Source of the DNA: Streptomyces roseifaciens
GTDB taxonomy: Bacteria > Actinomycetota > Actinomycetes > Streptomycetales > Streptomycetaceae
Assembly (NCBI RefSeq): GCF_001445655.1
Contig: NZ_LNBE01000001.1
Span: 373,811-437,810 of the forward strand
Length of the DNA stretch: 64,000 nucleotides
Reading direction: 5' to 3'
Shown: one piece after another, positions 27,004 to 37,240 of the stretch
How positions within the stretch are numbered: the stretch's first letter is position 1
Layout: every line of letters begins with the position of its first letter
Position numbers and translations under genes: made by a program
Notes under the pieces: model-generated
Database searches by the model: none
The model's input: the letters and a program-made list of their open reading frames with translations, nothing else
What the model was told of the DNA's origin: nothing

Positions 27004-28740
27004 CCCTCGAGAGTCGCCGGGGGCCTTGGACGGCGGGGTGCCGCCCGCGTGAGTGCTGGACGGCGGCCAGCGCATCTCGCGCAGCGCTGGCCGCTGTCCA
27101 GACCGGGTGGTCTGTCGGAGGGTTGCTGCTGGCGGGCTCTTCTGGGGGGGGGCGGTCGTCTCCGGCGGGCCCGGTGGTGTGTCTGGTGTGTAGGCCGGCC
27201 GTGAGGCCGGGTGGGCAGATCGTGTTCGTGTGGGTCTGCGCCCGTTTCTTCAGTATGGGTGCGTGGCTGGTGGAGGGTCAGTTGTTGTTCCAGCGCCCGC
27301 TGGCCGGCCGGGATTCCGGGGGTGTTCGTTCACGGTCGGCGCGATGTGGGCGGCCCGGCACGGATGGCGTGGGTTCTGGCGTAGGTGTGGCCCGGCGTTT
27401 GGCTTCGTTTCTTTGGGGGCTCGGGGCTCGGGGCTTGCGGGGGAGTGGGGTGGTGCAGGAGCGGTCCGGGTGGCTGTCGAGGGCTTTCAAGTACCACTGA
27501 TTCCCGGGCCGGATGGAGTCCCGGGTCCTGGTTGGGGGCCTTCGGGTTCTGTGCCGTGTAGGCGGCGGGCCGGGCTGCCTGTGCCTGGTCCGGGACGGCG
27601 CGCCCCGTACCAGGCACCCGCATTGAGGCCTGCGGCTTTCCCCTTTCGGGCCTGGTGTTTTGCCGTGCACTGTTGCGTCCTGTCCGGTCTCCGGTATCGA
27701 AGGCGCTGCCGCGGGCCGGCGTCTTCATTGTCAAGGGAAATTCGTTGCCTTGCCTTTGATTGTGGGTCTTTGGGGGTTGGTTGGTGTAGTGCCGGTTCGT
27801 GGTCTTGTCTCCGGTTTCGTGGTCTGCGGGGACGGGCCCGGGGGCGCCGCCCGTCCCGGTTCCCGCAGCAGCTGCCTGGGGAGGGTCGTGAGGCCGGTCG
27901 GCAGCTTCTTCCCTGCCGGTCTGCGCAGGGCTGTTTGCCGGCGTGTCCGGTCACTCTGCTGGCCGGGCTCTTGCCGATGTCCTGCGCCGCGGCGCCAGGG
28001 AGAGCTCCGGTGTGGGGTTGTCTGGGGGGGGGCGAGGTTGCCGGGTTGCCGGTGTGTGCTCCACCACCTGGAAGACGATCCTGCACCTGCAGGACGGTTC
28101 CTGGGGCTTGAGTGCAGCGCTGTTTTCAGCCCCGTTGCCGGTGACCAGGTCTTCTGCCGGCCTCGGCCTCGGCCCGGTGCCGGCGTCACCGGCCGCCCGG
28201 CGTTCCTCCGCGTGCTCGGCAGTCAGGCCTTCACGATGTGGTGTCCGGCGCTCATCCGTCCCGGGATGCGGGCTGGTCCCCGGTCGGTATTGCTCCGCGA
28301 GGCAACGCTTGCTCGGGGCGTGTCCGGTGAGTCGCATCGGAAAGGGGGCGCCATCCGAATCGGGGAAGGTTCGGCGGTGTGCGATGCCCGGGTGTTCAAC
28401 GGTGCACGATGCCGGGTCGGTGCCGGGTCGGTGTCGGGTCGGTGTCGGCTGGTGGTGTGGGGTTGAGGGGCGGTCGGGTGGTCGGGTGGTCCGGTCGCGT
28501 CGTACTGCCGGTCGTGGTTGACACGTTCCGGTGGACAAGGCCGGGAGATGCCCACTCGGCTGCAACGTGGGCGATCGGCCGGTCCGGGTGTCGTGGTGCT
28601 CGACACCCCCCGGGGGGGGCTCCGCGGGGACCGGACCGCACGGCGATACCAGCCTTGGCGCCCGTGTGCCGCCCGAGGCCCGTGCCGTCGTTCAACGAGG
28701 TGTCGGCGGTCCTGGGTTCTGAGCCGGGGGTTGGCGTGGG
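27004..28740. other. Long gene-free region with repeat copy A
   Basis: Over 1.7 kb without a supported gene. Frames are Gly/Arg/Cys-rich (plus) or Pro/His/Thr-rich (minus). It includes copy A of a diverged direct repeat. Confidence 0.5.
27627..27794 (+). repeat. Diverged direct repeat, copy A
   Basis: The block 27657-27794 aligns without gaps over 138 bases to 32125-32262, roughly three-quarters identical by eye. Shared blocks include TCCTGTCCGG, ATCGAAGGC, CTGCCGCG, TGCCTTTGATT and GGTTGGTGTAGTGCCG. Weaker similarity extends at least 30 bases upstream. Confidence 0.65.
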
Positions 28741-30282
28741 TTATCGGATGCTGTGGTTTCCGGTGGTGTCCTGGGCCAGCGGGCCGCCTGGGCCCGGGCC
28801 CGGGTAGGTGTCGTCGGTGTGGGTGGGGGCTTTCGGCAGGTGTCGCAGGGTGAAGATGCCGAGTGCGGTGTGGAGGATGCCGGCGAGGGCGGCGGTGATG
28901 TGCAGTGCGGTGACGAAGGCTGACTTCGCATCGCCGATGACGGTGGCTGTGAGGCCGGGGGCCTGGAGTGTTTCGTTGAGGGTGCCGGCGATGTGGGGTC
29001 CCTGGAGGCGGAAGATCAGGGCGGCCAGTGAGCCGAGGAGTGCGATGCCGAGGGCGTTGCCGATCTCGTTGCTGGTCTCGGCGATTGCTGCCGCGGATCC
29101 GGCGCGTTCTGGGGGGACTGCGGCCACGGCGGTGTCGGCGACGACGCTGAAGGAGATGCCGTAGCCGAGGCCGGTGATGATGGTGGATGCCACGTACCAG
29201 CCGATGCCGCTGGAGGCGCTGGTGGCCAGCAGCAGGAGCAGGCCTGTGGCGATGAGGAAGTGGCAGGTGATGAGTGCTGCCCGTGTGCCGGTACGTGCGG
29301 CCAGTGCCGGTGTGACGATGCAGGTGAGGGTGAGTGCAGCCGCTCCCGGGAGTGCGAGGAGGGCTGCGTCCAGGACCTTTAGTCCGAGGACGGACTGGAG
29401 GTAGATGCCGCTGAGGTAGGCCATGGCCGACCATGCGGCCAGAGGCAGGAGCCCGGTGATGGCCGCGATCGTGAACACCCGGTCGCGGAAGAGGCTGAAG
29501 TCGATCAGCGGGTGCTCGAGGTGGAGTTGCCGCCGGGTGAACCACCCCAGGGTGAGGATGCCGGCGGTCCCTGTGGCTACCGGGGTCGGGGTCAGTCCTT
29601 CTGCGGCGGCGTGTTTGATGGCGTAGACGGTCAGCAGGATGCCTGAGGCAGAGAGCAGGATGCTCAGGATGTCGGTGCGGCCGGCAGGTGTGGCAGGTAC
29701 CTCGCGGAGCAGGACCGGGGCCAGGGCCAGGAAGAGCACGACGACGGGGAGGTTGATCAGGAAGACCGATCCCCACCAGAAGCTGCTCAGCAGTTGTCCG
29801 CCGACGACCGGGCCGATCGCGAAGCCGGCGGCGAAGGCGGCTGCGAAGATCCCGATCGCTTTCGCCCGCCGGCGCGGGTCGGTGAACAGTGCGCTGAGGA
29901 CCGCCAGTGCCGATGGCAGCAGCGTGGCACCGGCCACACCCATCAGTGCCCGGAAGGCGATCAGGAGTTCCGGCCCAGGGGCGAGGGCTGCCCCTGCCGA
30001 GGCCGCGCCGAACACTGCGGTGCCGGTCATCAGGAGCTTCAGCCGCCCGTACCGGTCGCCGATGTTCCCGGACGCGATGAGCAGGGACCCGACGGCGAAT
30101 CCGTAGGCATCCAGGATCCACAGCGCCTGGCCGGCAGTCGGCGACAGCGCCCGGGAGATCTCGGGCATCGCCAGGAACAGGACCGAGCCGTCCATCGCGA
30201 CCAGCAGTACCGGGCCGAGGACCACCAGCAGGCCGAGCCAGGCCCGCGGGCCGGGGGAGTGAGGAATGCGCTGTGTGTTCAT
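28741..30282 (-). CDS. MFS drug/proton antiporter, DHA2 type
   Basis: This is a predicted 14-helix exporter of about 513 residues from ATG 30282. The N-terminal half has LGLLVVLGPVLLVAMDGSVL, LWILDAYGFAVGSLLIASG and the family motif A region GNIGDRYGRLKLL. Motif C-like IGPVVGGQLLSSFWWG follows. C-terminal helices include SGIYLQSVLG and ISFSVVADTAVAAVP. The disordered tail after RHLPKAP is Pro/Thr-rich. It is divergent from an XRE regulator 104 bases away, the usual layout for a regulated efflux gene (SmvA/QacA-like). The substrate is unknown. Confidence 0.85.
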   Translation of the reverse strand: MNTQRIPHSPGPRAWLGLLVVLGPVLLVAMDGSVLFLAMPEISRALSPTAGQALWILDAYGFAVGSLLIASGNIGDRYGRLKLLMTGTAVFGAASAGAALAPGPELLIAFRALMGVAGATLLPSALAVLSALFTDPRRRAKAIGIFAAAFAAGFAIGPVVGGQLLSSFWWGSVFLINLPVVVLFLALAPVLLREVPATPAGRTDILSILLSASGILLTVYAIKHAAAEGLTPTPVATGTAGILTLGWFTRRQLHLEHPLIDFSLFRDRVFTIAAITGLLPLAAWSAMAYLSGIYLQSVLGLKVLDAALLALPGAAALTLTCIVTPALAARTGTRAALITCHFLIATGLLLLLATSASSGIGWYVASTIITGLGYGISFSVVADTAVAAVPPERAGSAAAIAETSNEIGNALGIALLGSLAALIFRLQGPHIAGTLNETLQAPGLTATVIGDAKSAFVTALHITAALAGILHTALGIFTLRHLPKAPTHTDDTYPGPGPGGPLAQDTTGNHSIR

Positions 30283-30386
30283 GCATCCGACGGTGCGATG
30301 CCGGTCCACGCGGCAGCCATCCCCGTGTCATGGGTACACCTCGCAGGGGCACCCGGACACAGACCGTGGCGCTTAGGCTCGGGGTC
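30283..30386. promoter_or_regulatory. Divergent control region, MFS exporter/XRE regulator
   Basis: The 104 bases between the two starts contain both promoters and probably the regulator's site. No clear operator symmetry was found by eye. Confidence 0.45.
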
Positions 30387-31313
30387 ATGGAACTGGAGAG
30401 CCTCGGGGCCTATCTCAAGACCCGCCGCGACCGGGTCACGCCTGCCGACGTCGGACTGCGTACCTACGGCACCGCCCGCCGGGTGCCGGGCCTGCGCCGC
30501 GAGGAGCTCGCCCAGCTCGCCGGCGTGAGCGCCGGCTACTACACGCGACTGGAGCAGGGCCAGGCCGGTACTGCCTCCCGGCAGGTCCTCGATGCGCTCG
30601 CCGGCGTGCTCCGGCTCGGTCCGTCCGAGACAGCCCACCTGCACAACCTCGCCCGTCAGCCCGCCACATCACACCTGGTCCGTCCCCGCCCGGAAAGGCC
30701 GCATCAACGGGTGCTCGCGCTCCTGGCGTCCCTGGGGGACAGCACGCCGGCCGTCGTGCTCGGCCGCCGCGGTGACGTACTGGCCTGGAACCGCACCGGA
30801 CATGCCCTCGTCGCGGAGCACGTCGGCTTCGAGGCGCCCCACGATCTGGCGCGACGGCCGTCCATCCCCCGGATGTTCTTCCTCGACTCCCTCACCCGGG
30901 ACCTTCACCGGAACTGGGATGAACTCGCCCGGATCCACGTCGCCTACCTGCGGCTCACCGCGGGCCGGTATCCCACCGACGCCCGGCTGGCCGAACTGAT
31001 CGGCGAACTGGCCATGCGCAGCCGGGACTTCGCCAGGCTGTGGGCCAGGGGCGACGTCGCGGACTGCACCGTTGGCACCATGCACCTGCAGCACCCGACC
31101 GTCGGCGACGTCGGCATCGACTATCAAGTGTGGCTCCAGCCCGAGAGCCCCGACCACCGGCTGGAGGTCTACACACCCCACGACACCGCCTCGGCCGACG
31201 CGCTGCGCCTGTTGTCCAGTCAAGTCGCCGGTCAGCTCGCCGGTCAGCGGAATCCCGGGGCCGTTCGTGCCGGGGTGGCCGGGCGTCCGGACAGGGGTGC
31301 CTCGCTGTCGTGA
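30387..31313 (+). CDS. XRE regulator with MmyB-like ligand domain
   Basis: The 308-residue DNA-binding regulator has an N-terminal HTH (LGAYLKTRRDRVTP ... RVPGLRREELAQLAGVSAGYYTRLEQG). The C-terminal domain has VLAWNRTGHALVAEHVGF, NLARRPSIPRMFF-type residues, LRLTAGRYPTDARLAELIGEL and QHPTVGDVGIDYQVW, as in MmyB-like transcription factors that bind a hydrophobic ligand. It is divergent from the MFS exporter, so it probably represses or activates that gene. Confidence 0.85.
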   Translation: MELESLGAYLKTRRDRVTPADVGLRTYGTARRVPGLRREELAQLAGVSAGYYTRLEQGQAGTASRQVLDALAGVLRLGPSETAHLHNLARQPATSHLVRPRPERPHQRVLALLASLGDSTPAVVLGRRGDVLAWNRTGHALVAEHVGFEAPHDLARRPSIPRMFFLDSLTRDLHRNWDELARIHVAYLRLTAGRYPTDARLAELIGELAMRSRDFARLWARGDVADCTVGTMHLQHPTVGDVGIDYQVWLQPESPDHRLEVYTPHDTASADALRLLSSQVAGQLAGQRNPGAVRAGVAGRPDRGASLS

Positions 31314-31862
31314 CGGTTGCTCTGGAAGGGGTGGCGGTTGGTGGTGCGGCTGGTCATCCGGCTTTTGCCGCCGGTCAGGGCACCCCGGCTGCCGCCGCTG
31401 GCTGCGGTCAGGCCGGGTGTCCGGCGCAATGAGCTGCTGGTGCCCCGGAGGGCGTACTGCGCGGCGTCGGTCAGCACGCCCTGCCCCAGGCGTTGACAGC
31501 CCACCCTCGCCGGGCGGGTTCCTGGGTGACGCGTGGTTCGTGGGCGTCACCGACGGCTTTCCTGCGCTGAAAGCCCGGCATACGGGGAGTGTTGCGCATC
31601 CGCACTGTTGCGCAACGGCGGCCGGATGCCGTCCGGCCAGGTCAGGGTGGTCCCGTTGGCGGCCGTTGCCGGTTGCCATCGTTCATGGGCGTCTGCTGGC
31701 GTCTGCTGGGGTCCGGCGGTCTCTCATCGGGCGTGCAGCAGGTTGACCGGATCGTGTCCCCGGTGCCGGGCTGTTGCTCCGCCTATGGGAGGGGGAGTGG
31801 TCTTCGCGTGGTGACTGGTTGCCGGATGGGCCTGACTCCGGACGGCCTTGCCTGACAAGACC

Positions 31863-31904
31863 CGCACCCTGCCGCTCCCCGTATGAGCGGAACGGCAGGG
31901 TGCG
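31863..31904. terminator. Perfect 12-bp hairpin
   Basis: CGCACCCTGCCG (31863-31874) pairs with CGGCAGGGTGCG (31893-31904); the loop contains a further GCTC/GAGC pair. It lies about 550 bases past the XRE regulator. Terminator-like, without a T-tract. Confidence 0.45.
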
Positions 31905-32095
31905 TGGTCGCGGGGGCCGGCCCGGGGCCGGGCACTACAGGATCACCGCGCTGGATCGCAAGTCCGCCCCGTGCACGCGAGGTATTGCCTGCCGCTCTGC
32001 GCTGCAGCGCCAATACGGAGAGGGGATGGGGCCGGTGGGCCTGGCTGCTGGTGTCTGGTCCGGGGGCGTCGTCCCGGCCGGGTGCCGGCAGCCAG

Positions 32096-32262
32096 GCCCG
32101 CGGCTGCCCCTTTGTTTGCCTGCCGTTTTGCCGCGCACCGTTTTATCCTGTCCGGCCCCCGGCATCGAAGGCACTGCCGCGCACCGGCGTCTTTGTTGTG
32201 AAGGTAATGCTGCGATATTGCCTTTGATTATGGTCCTGTAGAGGCTGGTTGGTGTAGTGCCG
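32096..32262 (+). repeat. Diverged direct repeat, copy B
   Basis: This is the partner of 27627-27794, in the same orientation and with the same 138-base core length. It ends 205 bases before the stop of the converging hydrolase gene. Confidence 0.65.
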
Positions 32263-32467
32263 TTACGTGGCTTCCCAGTTCCCTCGCCCTGCCCTGGAGG
32301 CGTCCCGGACCCGGGGGGAGGGAGGGGGGAGGGGGAGGGAGGCGGTGCTGCCGGTCGCTGAGAGGAACGCTGGCCGCCGTGCCCTGCGGCGCCGCGCCGC
32401 AGGGCACAGCGGCCGGGTCAGGATCCGCCCCGCCGGCCCCGCCGGCCCCGCCGGGCGGCTGCTTCCG

Positions 32468-33418
32468 TTATGCGTCTGCGGGGTGGTGGCTGGGCGGGGT
32501 GGTCTTTGCCGTGGCGGCGGTCTCGAGGTGTGTCAGGAGCGCGTCGGCGACGGGGCCGGTGGCACTGGGGGTGAGCATGTGGCCCATGCCGGGGATCAGC
32601 ATCAGGTGTGCGCCGGTGATCGCTTGTGCGATGAGCCGGCCGTGTCCGGGCTTGACGGGTTCGGCGGTGCCTTCGATGACGAGGGTCGGGACGGTGACCC
32701 GTGCCAGTGCGCCGACCGGCTCGCATTCGAGGTCGGTCATACCGGCGAGCCGGTGGTTGGCTGCAGTGCGCGGGTCGCGCATGCGGTCGTGGAGCTTCTC
32801 CTCCAGGCGGCGCTGGGCGTCCTCGTCGAACTCGGACGGGCGCTCGGTGCCGTGGAGGACGCGGGCGATTTCGATCTGGAAGTCGATGGCTTCGGCCCGG
32901 GTGGCCGGGGGCGGGCTCATGGCCGCCTGGCGGAAGAACGCCGTGAATTCCGGTGCCGGTTCCGGCAGGCTGCCCTCGGGCTGCGCTTCGCCGGTCAGGG
33001 CGCGGACGAGGACCTGTCCTTCGTGCTCGCCCAAGGGGGATGAGCCGATCACGGTGAGGCTGTCGACCCGGCCGGGGTTCTCGACGGCGATCCACTGGGC
33101 GAGGAGCCCGCCTGCCGAGTGGCCCACGAGATGGGCGGAGTGGATCTCCAGGGCGTCCATGAGGCCTACGGCGTCGGCTTTGAGGTCGGCCCAGGTGTAG
33201 GGGTGCTGGGTGAAGTCGCGGGCGGTGGAGCGGCCCACGTCCCGGTGGTCGTAGCGGATGACGTGGTGGCCGGCTGCGGCGAGGCGGCCGACGAACTCGT
33301 CCGGCCAGAGCAGTCCCTGGCTCATCGAGCCGGCTATGAGGAGTACCGCCGGGTGGGAGGGGTCGCCGAACTCCTCCGTCCACAGCTCGATGCCGCCCAC
33401 CGTGACCATGCGTCCCAT
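32468..33418 (-). CDS. Alpha/beta hydrolase, RdmC/DnrP-like
   Basis: The 316-residue hydrolase has the oxyanion region LLIAGSMSQGLLW, then YDHRDVGRS and the nucleophile elbow GHSAGG (S101). The catalytic His lies in GMGHMLTPS. The acid position reads VIEGTAEPVKP, with Glu where GTxDP is common. Close family members are esterases acting on polyketides (aclacinomycin methylesterase type) or plain carboxylesterases. It is monocistronic, ending in the gene-free stretch with repeat copy B. Confidence 0.8.
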   Translation of the reverse strand: MGRMVTVGGIELWTEEFGDPSHPAVLLIAGSMSQGLLWPDEFVGRLAAAGHHVIRYDHRDVGRSTARDFTQHPYTWADLKADAVGLMDALEIHSAHLVGHSAGGLLAQWIAVENPGRVDSLTVIGSSPLGEHEGQVLVRALTGEAQPEGSLPEPAPEFTAFFRQAAMSPPPATRAEAIDFQIEIARVLHGTERPSEFDEDAQRRLEEKLHDRMRDPRTAANHRLAGMTDLECEPVGALARVTVPTLVIEGTAEPVKPGHGRLIAQAITGAHLMLIPGMGHMLTPSATGPVADALLTHLETAATAKTTPPSHHPADA

Positions 33419-33589
33419 TGCAGGCATTCCTTGCCCCCGCTTTCGGTGTTACGTGCTTGGTGTTCGCGTTCTCGTTTTCGTCCGCCTGTCGTTGCGGACA
33501 GGCAGAACTCTGCCGTCCCCGGCCCACCGGTGGTATCCGTAGGACCACTGGTGCCGGACTACTGGCCTTCCACTGGTGCCACGGCCGGG

Positions 33590-34250
33590 AGGCTGGCCTG
33601 CCCGTCACCCGCAGCAGGCGGTCCGGCCCGGTCAGGGACCACTGGCGGCAGGCCGCTGGCCTCCCCGCCGGCCCCCGGCGCCATGGAGCCTCCTGCCAGG
33701 GAGCACGGTGACAGCATCCGCCGCGCGGCCCGGCCCCGTGCCGCCCGGTCAGCGCCTGCCGGGGCTGCCCCGCGGCGGGCGGCGGGCCAGGCCTGTCACC
33801 CGCGGCAGGAGATCCGGCCGGTCATGGCAACTGGCACTGGACCACGGGCGGCTTCCCACCGGTGCCACGGAGCCTCCTGCCGGAGGCACGGTGACAGCCA
33901 GCCGCGCCGTCCGGCAGGCGGCTGCCGGGGCTGCCCTCACCGGTGGCGTGCTGGCTGGTCCGTCACCCGCGGCAGGCGGTCCGGCCCGGCCAGGGCCACT
34001 GGCGCTGGACAACTGCTCTCCCACCGGTGCACCGGTCCACGGGGGCTACGGCCCAACGGTCCACCGGTGCCGCCGGTGGGGTTCTGGTCCGTCACCGCGG
34101 CAGACAGGACAGCCCGGTCAGGGCCACTGGCGCTCCGGCCTACCGGCGCTCCGGCCTACCGGCCGTCCGACCACCGGCCCACCGGCCCACCGGCCCACGG
34201 GGCGGCACCGGTGCACGCGAGCTACGAAGTCTCGTACGGCCCCACCGGCG
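33590..34250. repeat. Degenerate tandem repeats, about 130-195 bp period
   Basis: At least four diverged copies of a block beginning CGTCACCCGCGGCAGGCGG and continuing GTCCGGCCCGGTCAGGGCCA then CTGGCGCTGG start near 33601, 33796, 33959 and 34092. Between them lie related blocks such as GGAGCCTCCTGCC and CACCGGTG. The last part is short GGCCCACC repeats. The long frame across it is a by-product of composition. Confidence 0.6.
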
Positions 34251-34270
34251 GCATGCTGGTTCGTGGTCTG

Positions 34271-37240
34271 TCACTGGAGCAAGCGGGCGAGTTCGGTGCG
34301 GGAGGTGATGCCGAGTTTGGGATACACCTTGTACAGGTGGTATTCGACGGTGCGCGGGCTGAGGAAGAGACGGGCCGCGACGTCCTTGTTGCTCACTCCT
34401 TCGGCGACGAGCCGGGCGATGCGCAGTTCCTGGGGGGTGAGGGTCTGCAAGGGGGCGGGTCCGGCGGGTTCGGGGCTCTCGCCCGCTGCCCGCAGCTCGC
34501 CCTGCGCACGCTGCTCCCAGGGTGCGGCCCCCAGACGGTGGAAGGTTTCCGCGGCGTCGCGCAGGTGGGGGCGCGCCTCGCCCGCGCGGCGGTCGCGGCG
34601 CAGTCGTTCGCCGAGGAGGAGTGCGGTGCGGGCCCGGTCGTAGGCGCTGGCGTCCCGGTCATCGCCGGTATCGAGGAGCTCAAGGGCCTGCTGCAGGAGA
34701 CCGAGGCCGGCGGCGTCGTCGGCGGTCAGTGCCCTGCAGCGGGCGAGTACCGCCTGTGCCCGGGGTGAGGTGGCGTGGGCCGACCACCGCTCCAGGAATG
34801 CGGTGGCGGCACGGGCGGCCGCGTGGTCGCCGGCCGCGGCGGCGGCCTCGACCCGGTCGGCGGTGGAGCCCCACGCCACGATGGGGTGTCCCGCGCCCGG
34901 TCCCGCCGTGGTCAGCGCCATGAGCCGTTCATGGGCGCGGTCGTGGCGGCCGAGGCCGAGGTCGAGCAGACCCAGTGCGTACGACGCTATCCCGGCGCGC
35001 AGCCCGAGACGGTGCGGGATGGCGATGGCCAGGGCCTGGTGGGCGTAGGAGCGGCAGTCGTCTTCGTGGCCGCGGACGGCGGCGCAGACGGCGAGGTTGG
35101 CGAGATGGGCGGCAGCGGAGTTGTCGAGGCCGGCCTCCCGGGCGAGGGCCAGCCCTTCCTGGGACAGGGCGGTGCTGAGTGCGAAATTGCTGTTCATGCG
35201 CTCGGCGGTGGCAGCGTTCTCCAGGACGACGGGCAGCGTGCCCACCATGCTGGAGACCTTCGCGACGCGGCCGGCGCGGGCGCCGTGGCGGGCGGCGGCG
35301 TCGCTCTCGCCGAGCAGACTGGCCGCGGCCGCCGCCCACAGCAGGTGAGCGGCCTGCCCCCCGCCGCCACTGCCACTGCTGCCACTGCCTCCGTCGTGGT
35401 CGTGGTCCGGGACGGCAGCCAGGGCCCGGCGCAGTAGACGCGCGCCCTCACCGGTATCCCCGGCGTGCCATGCGCCCATTCCGGTCAGGATGTCGCGCAG
35501 GAACACATCGGCAGCATCCCCGGACCCCGCCGACGCCCCGGAGGGGAGGGCCAGTCCGGCCGCCCGGCTGCCGATCCGCACGGCGGCACCGGTGTCGCCG
35601 ACGTACGAGGCAGCCTCCGCCGCGTCGGCGAGCAGAGCGAGGACGATCCGCCGGGCATCGCCCGTACGTGACGGCTGCGGCGCGCCCGCGGCACCGCGCG
35701 CGCCCGGGGCTTCAGGCCCCGCCACCGGACCGGACCCCACCGGCCCACCCGCTGCCCACTTGCCCGTGGCCCACCCGCCCGCTGTCTGCCCGTCCGCCGG
35801 CAGCATGTGCGCGGCGGCGCGTTCGGCCGCGTCCAGGAAAGCCCGCAGCGCCTCGGCGGCGTTACCGGAGGACAGCTCGAACCTGCCGCTGAGCTGCGCG
35901 ATCTCGGCCAGCAGGACAGGATCCTCGGCCAGCTCCCGGGCGGCTGCGAGGGCGGACTGCGCCCGCCCGGGATGCCCGCCCAGCCATGCCGCCGCCGCGG
36001 TGTCCTTCAGCCGCCGGGCCCTGCCCCGCACATCCGGGGTCAGCTCGGCGGCCCATGACAGCATCCGTGCGGCGTCGGCGTAACCACCGCGGGCGGATGC
36101 CCGCTCGCCGGCGGCGGCGAGTTCGGCGGCGATCTCCTCGTCGGGGCCGGTCGCGGCCTCGGCCCGGTGCCGGGCCCCGCGGTCACGGTCGCCCGCCTCG
36201 GACAGCAGCGCGGCAAGGTGCCCGTGCACCGCCCGGCGCGCCGCCGCGCCTGCCCCGGCGTGCACGGCGGCACGGATCAGCGGGTGCCGGAAGCGGACGT
36301 CGGCAGGCCGGATATCGACCACACCGGCAGCCTCGGCGGCATACAACGCATCGGGGGACACACCCAGCCGCTCCGCGGCCGCCCGTATCAGCCGCACGTC
36401 ACCGCGCCCCTCCAGCGCGGCGGCGAGCAGGACGAGCCGGGTGTCCCCGGGCAGCCGCGCGATCTGCTCCCCGTAGACGGCGGCCATGCCGTCCCCCAGG
36501 GGCAGCGGGTCGGGCAGCGGCGCCCGGCCCGTCAGCTGCTCCACGGTCAGCAGGCCGGCCGTCTCCCGCAACGCCAGCGGGTTGCCGCCGGTCGCCGCGG
36601 TGAGGACATCGGCCACACCAGGCGCAGGCCCGGCCGCCGCACACGCCGCCAGCACCTCCCGCGCGCCCTTGGCATCCAGTCCCGCAAGGTCCATGGCGGG
36701 CAGGGTGCGCAGCGCCTGCCTCGCCCCTGCGGTGTCCCGGGTGCCGATCAGCAGCCCCACCCCGTCGTCCCCCAGCCGCCGGGCCGCGAACAGCAGGGCA
36801 TCGGCAGAGGCCTGGTCGACCCACTGGAAATCATCGACGACACACACCAGGCCCCCGGCCGCCGCCGCCTCCGCCAGCAGGGAGAGCACCCCGGCCGCCA
36901 CCAGGAACCGGTCCTGGGCGGCCGCAGGCTCCGCCAGCCCCAGAGCAGCCCGGACCGCGTCCCGCTGCGCACCGGGCAGCGCACCGGCCAGGGCGGTCAC
37001 CGGGCGCAGCAGCTGGTGCAACGCGGCGAAGGCCATACCGGACTCGGGCTCGGCGCCGGTCGCCGACAGCACCCGCGCAGGAGTGGCACGCCGGGCGGCG
37101 TGGTCCAGGAGCGTCGACTTGCCGGCCCCGGGCTCACCGCGCAGCACCAGGACCCCGCCGGCGCCGGAGCGCACCTTCGTCAGAAGCCCCTCGATCGCCT
37201 CGAGTTCGCCCTCACGCCCGCTGATCCGCTCGACCACCAT
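34271..37240 (-). CDS. Large LuxR-family (LAL) ATP-binding regulator
   Basis: The 989-residue protein starts at ATG 37240. The N-terminal AAA domain has Walker A GEPGAGKST (residues 35-43), Walker B-like VCVVDDFQWVD and the LAL pattern LRTLPAMDLAGL. A long TPR-like helical middle follows, with a low-complexity Ala/Gly/Pro segment near 35720. The C-terminal LuxR HTH is clear: LTPQELRIARLVAEGVSNKD ... FLSPRTVEYHLYKVYPKLGI. LAL proteins often activate secondary-metabolite or sugar-use genes; no target cluster lies in this window. Confidence 0.85.
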   Translation of the reverse strand: MVVERISGREGELEAIEGLLTKVRSGAGGVLVLRGEPGAGKSTLLDHAARRATPARVLSATGAEPESGMAFAALHQLLRPVTALAGALPGAQRDAVRAALGLAEPAAAQDRFLVAAGVLSLLAEAAAAGGLVCVVDDFQWVDQASADALLFAARRLGDDGVGLLIGTRDTAGARQALRTLPAMDLAGLDAKGAREVLAACAAAGPAPGVADVLTAATGGNPLALRETAGLLTVEQLTGRAPLPDPLPLGDGMAAVYGEQIARLPGDTRLVLLAAALEGRGDVRLIRAAAERLGVSPDALYAAEAAGVVDIRPADVRFRHPLIRAAVHAGAGAAARRAVHGHLAALLSEAGDRDRGARHRAEAATGPDEEIAAELAAAGERASARGGYADAARMLSWAAELTPDVRGRARRLKDTAAAAWLGGHPGRAQSALAAARELAEDPVLLAEIAQLSGRFELSSGNAAEALRAFLDAAERAAAHMLPADGQTAGGWATGKWAAGGPVGSGPVAGPEAPGARGAAGAPQPSRTGDARRIVLALLADAAEAASYVGDTGAAVRIGSRAAGLALPSGASAGSGDAADVFLRDILTGMGAWHAGDTGEGARLLRRALAAVPDHDHDGGSGSSGSGGGGQAAHLLWAAAAASLLGESDAAARHGARAGRVAKVSSMVGTLPVVLENAATAERMNSNFALSTALSQEGLALAREAGLDNSAAAHLANLAVCAAVRGHEDDCRSYAHQALAIAIPHRLGLRAGIASYALGLLDLGLGRHDRAHERLMALTTAGPGAGHPIVAWGSTADRVEAAAAAGDHAAARAATAFLERWSAHATSPRAQAVLARCRALTADDAAGLGLLQQALELLDTGDDRDASAYDRARTALLLGERLRRDRRAGEARPHLRDAAETFHRLGAAPWEQRAQGELRAAGESPEPAGPAPLQTLTPQELRIARLVAEGVSNKDVAARLFLSPRTVEYHLYKVYPKLGITSRTELARLLQ

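Larger units (their letters stand above)
31314..32467. other. Gene-free region with hairpin and repeat copy B
   Basis: About 1.15 kb without a supported gene. It holds the hairpin at 31863-31904 and copy B of the diverged repeat. Confidence 0.5.

Noticed and set aside
28223..30388. A 721-codon minus-strand frame overlapping the MFS exporter
   Set aside because: It is His/Arg/Pro-rich, out of frame with the clear 14-helix transporter, and has no ribosome site.
33119..34768. A 549-codon plus-strand frame across the hydrolase start, the tandem repeats and the LuxR gene end
   Set aside because: It is antisense to two well-supported genes and its translation is Arg/Gly/Pro-rich without motifs; it follows from GC bias.
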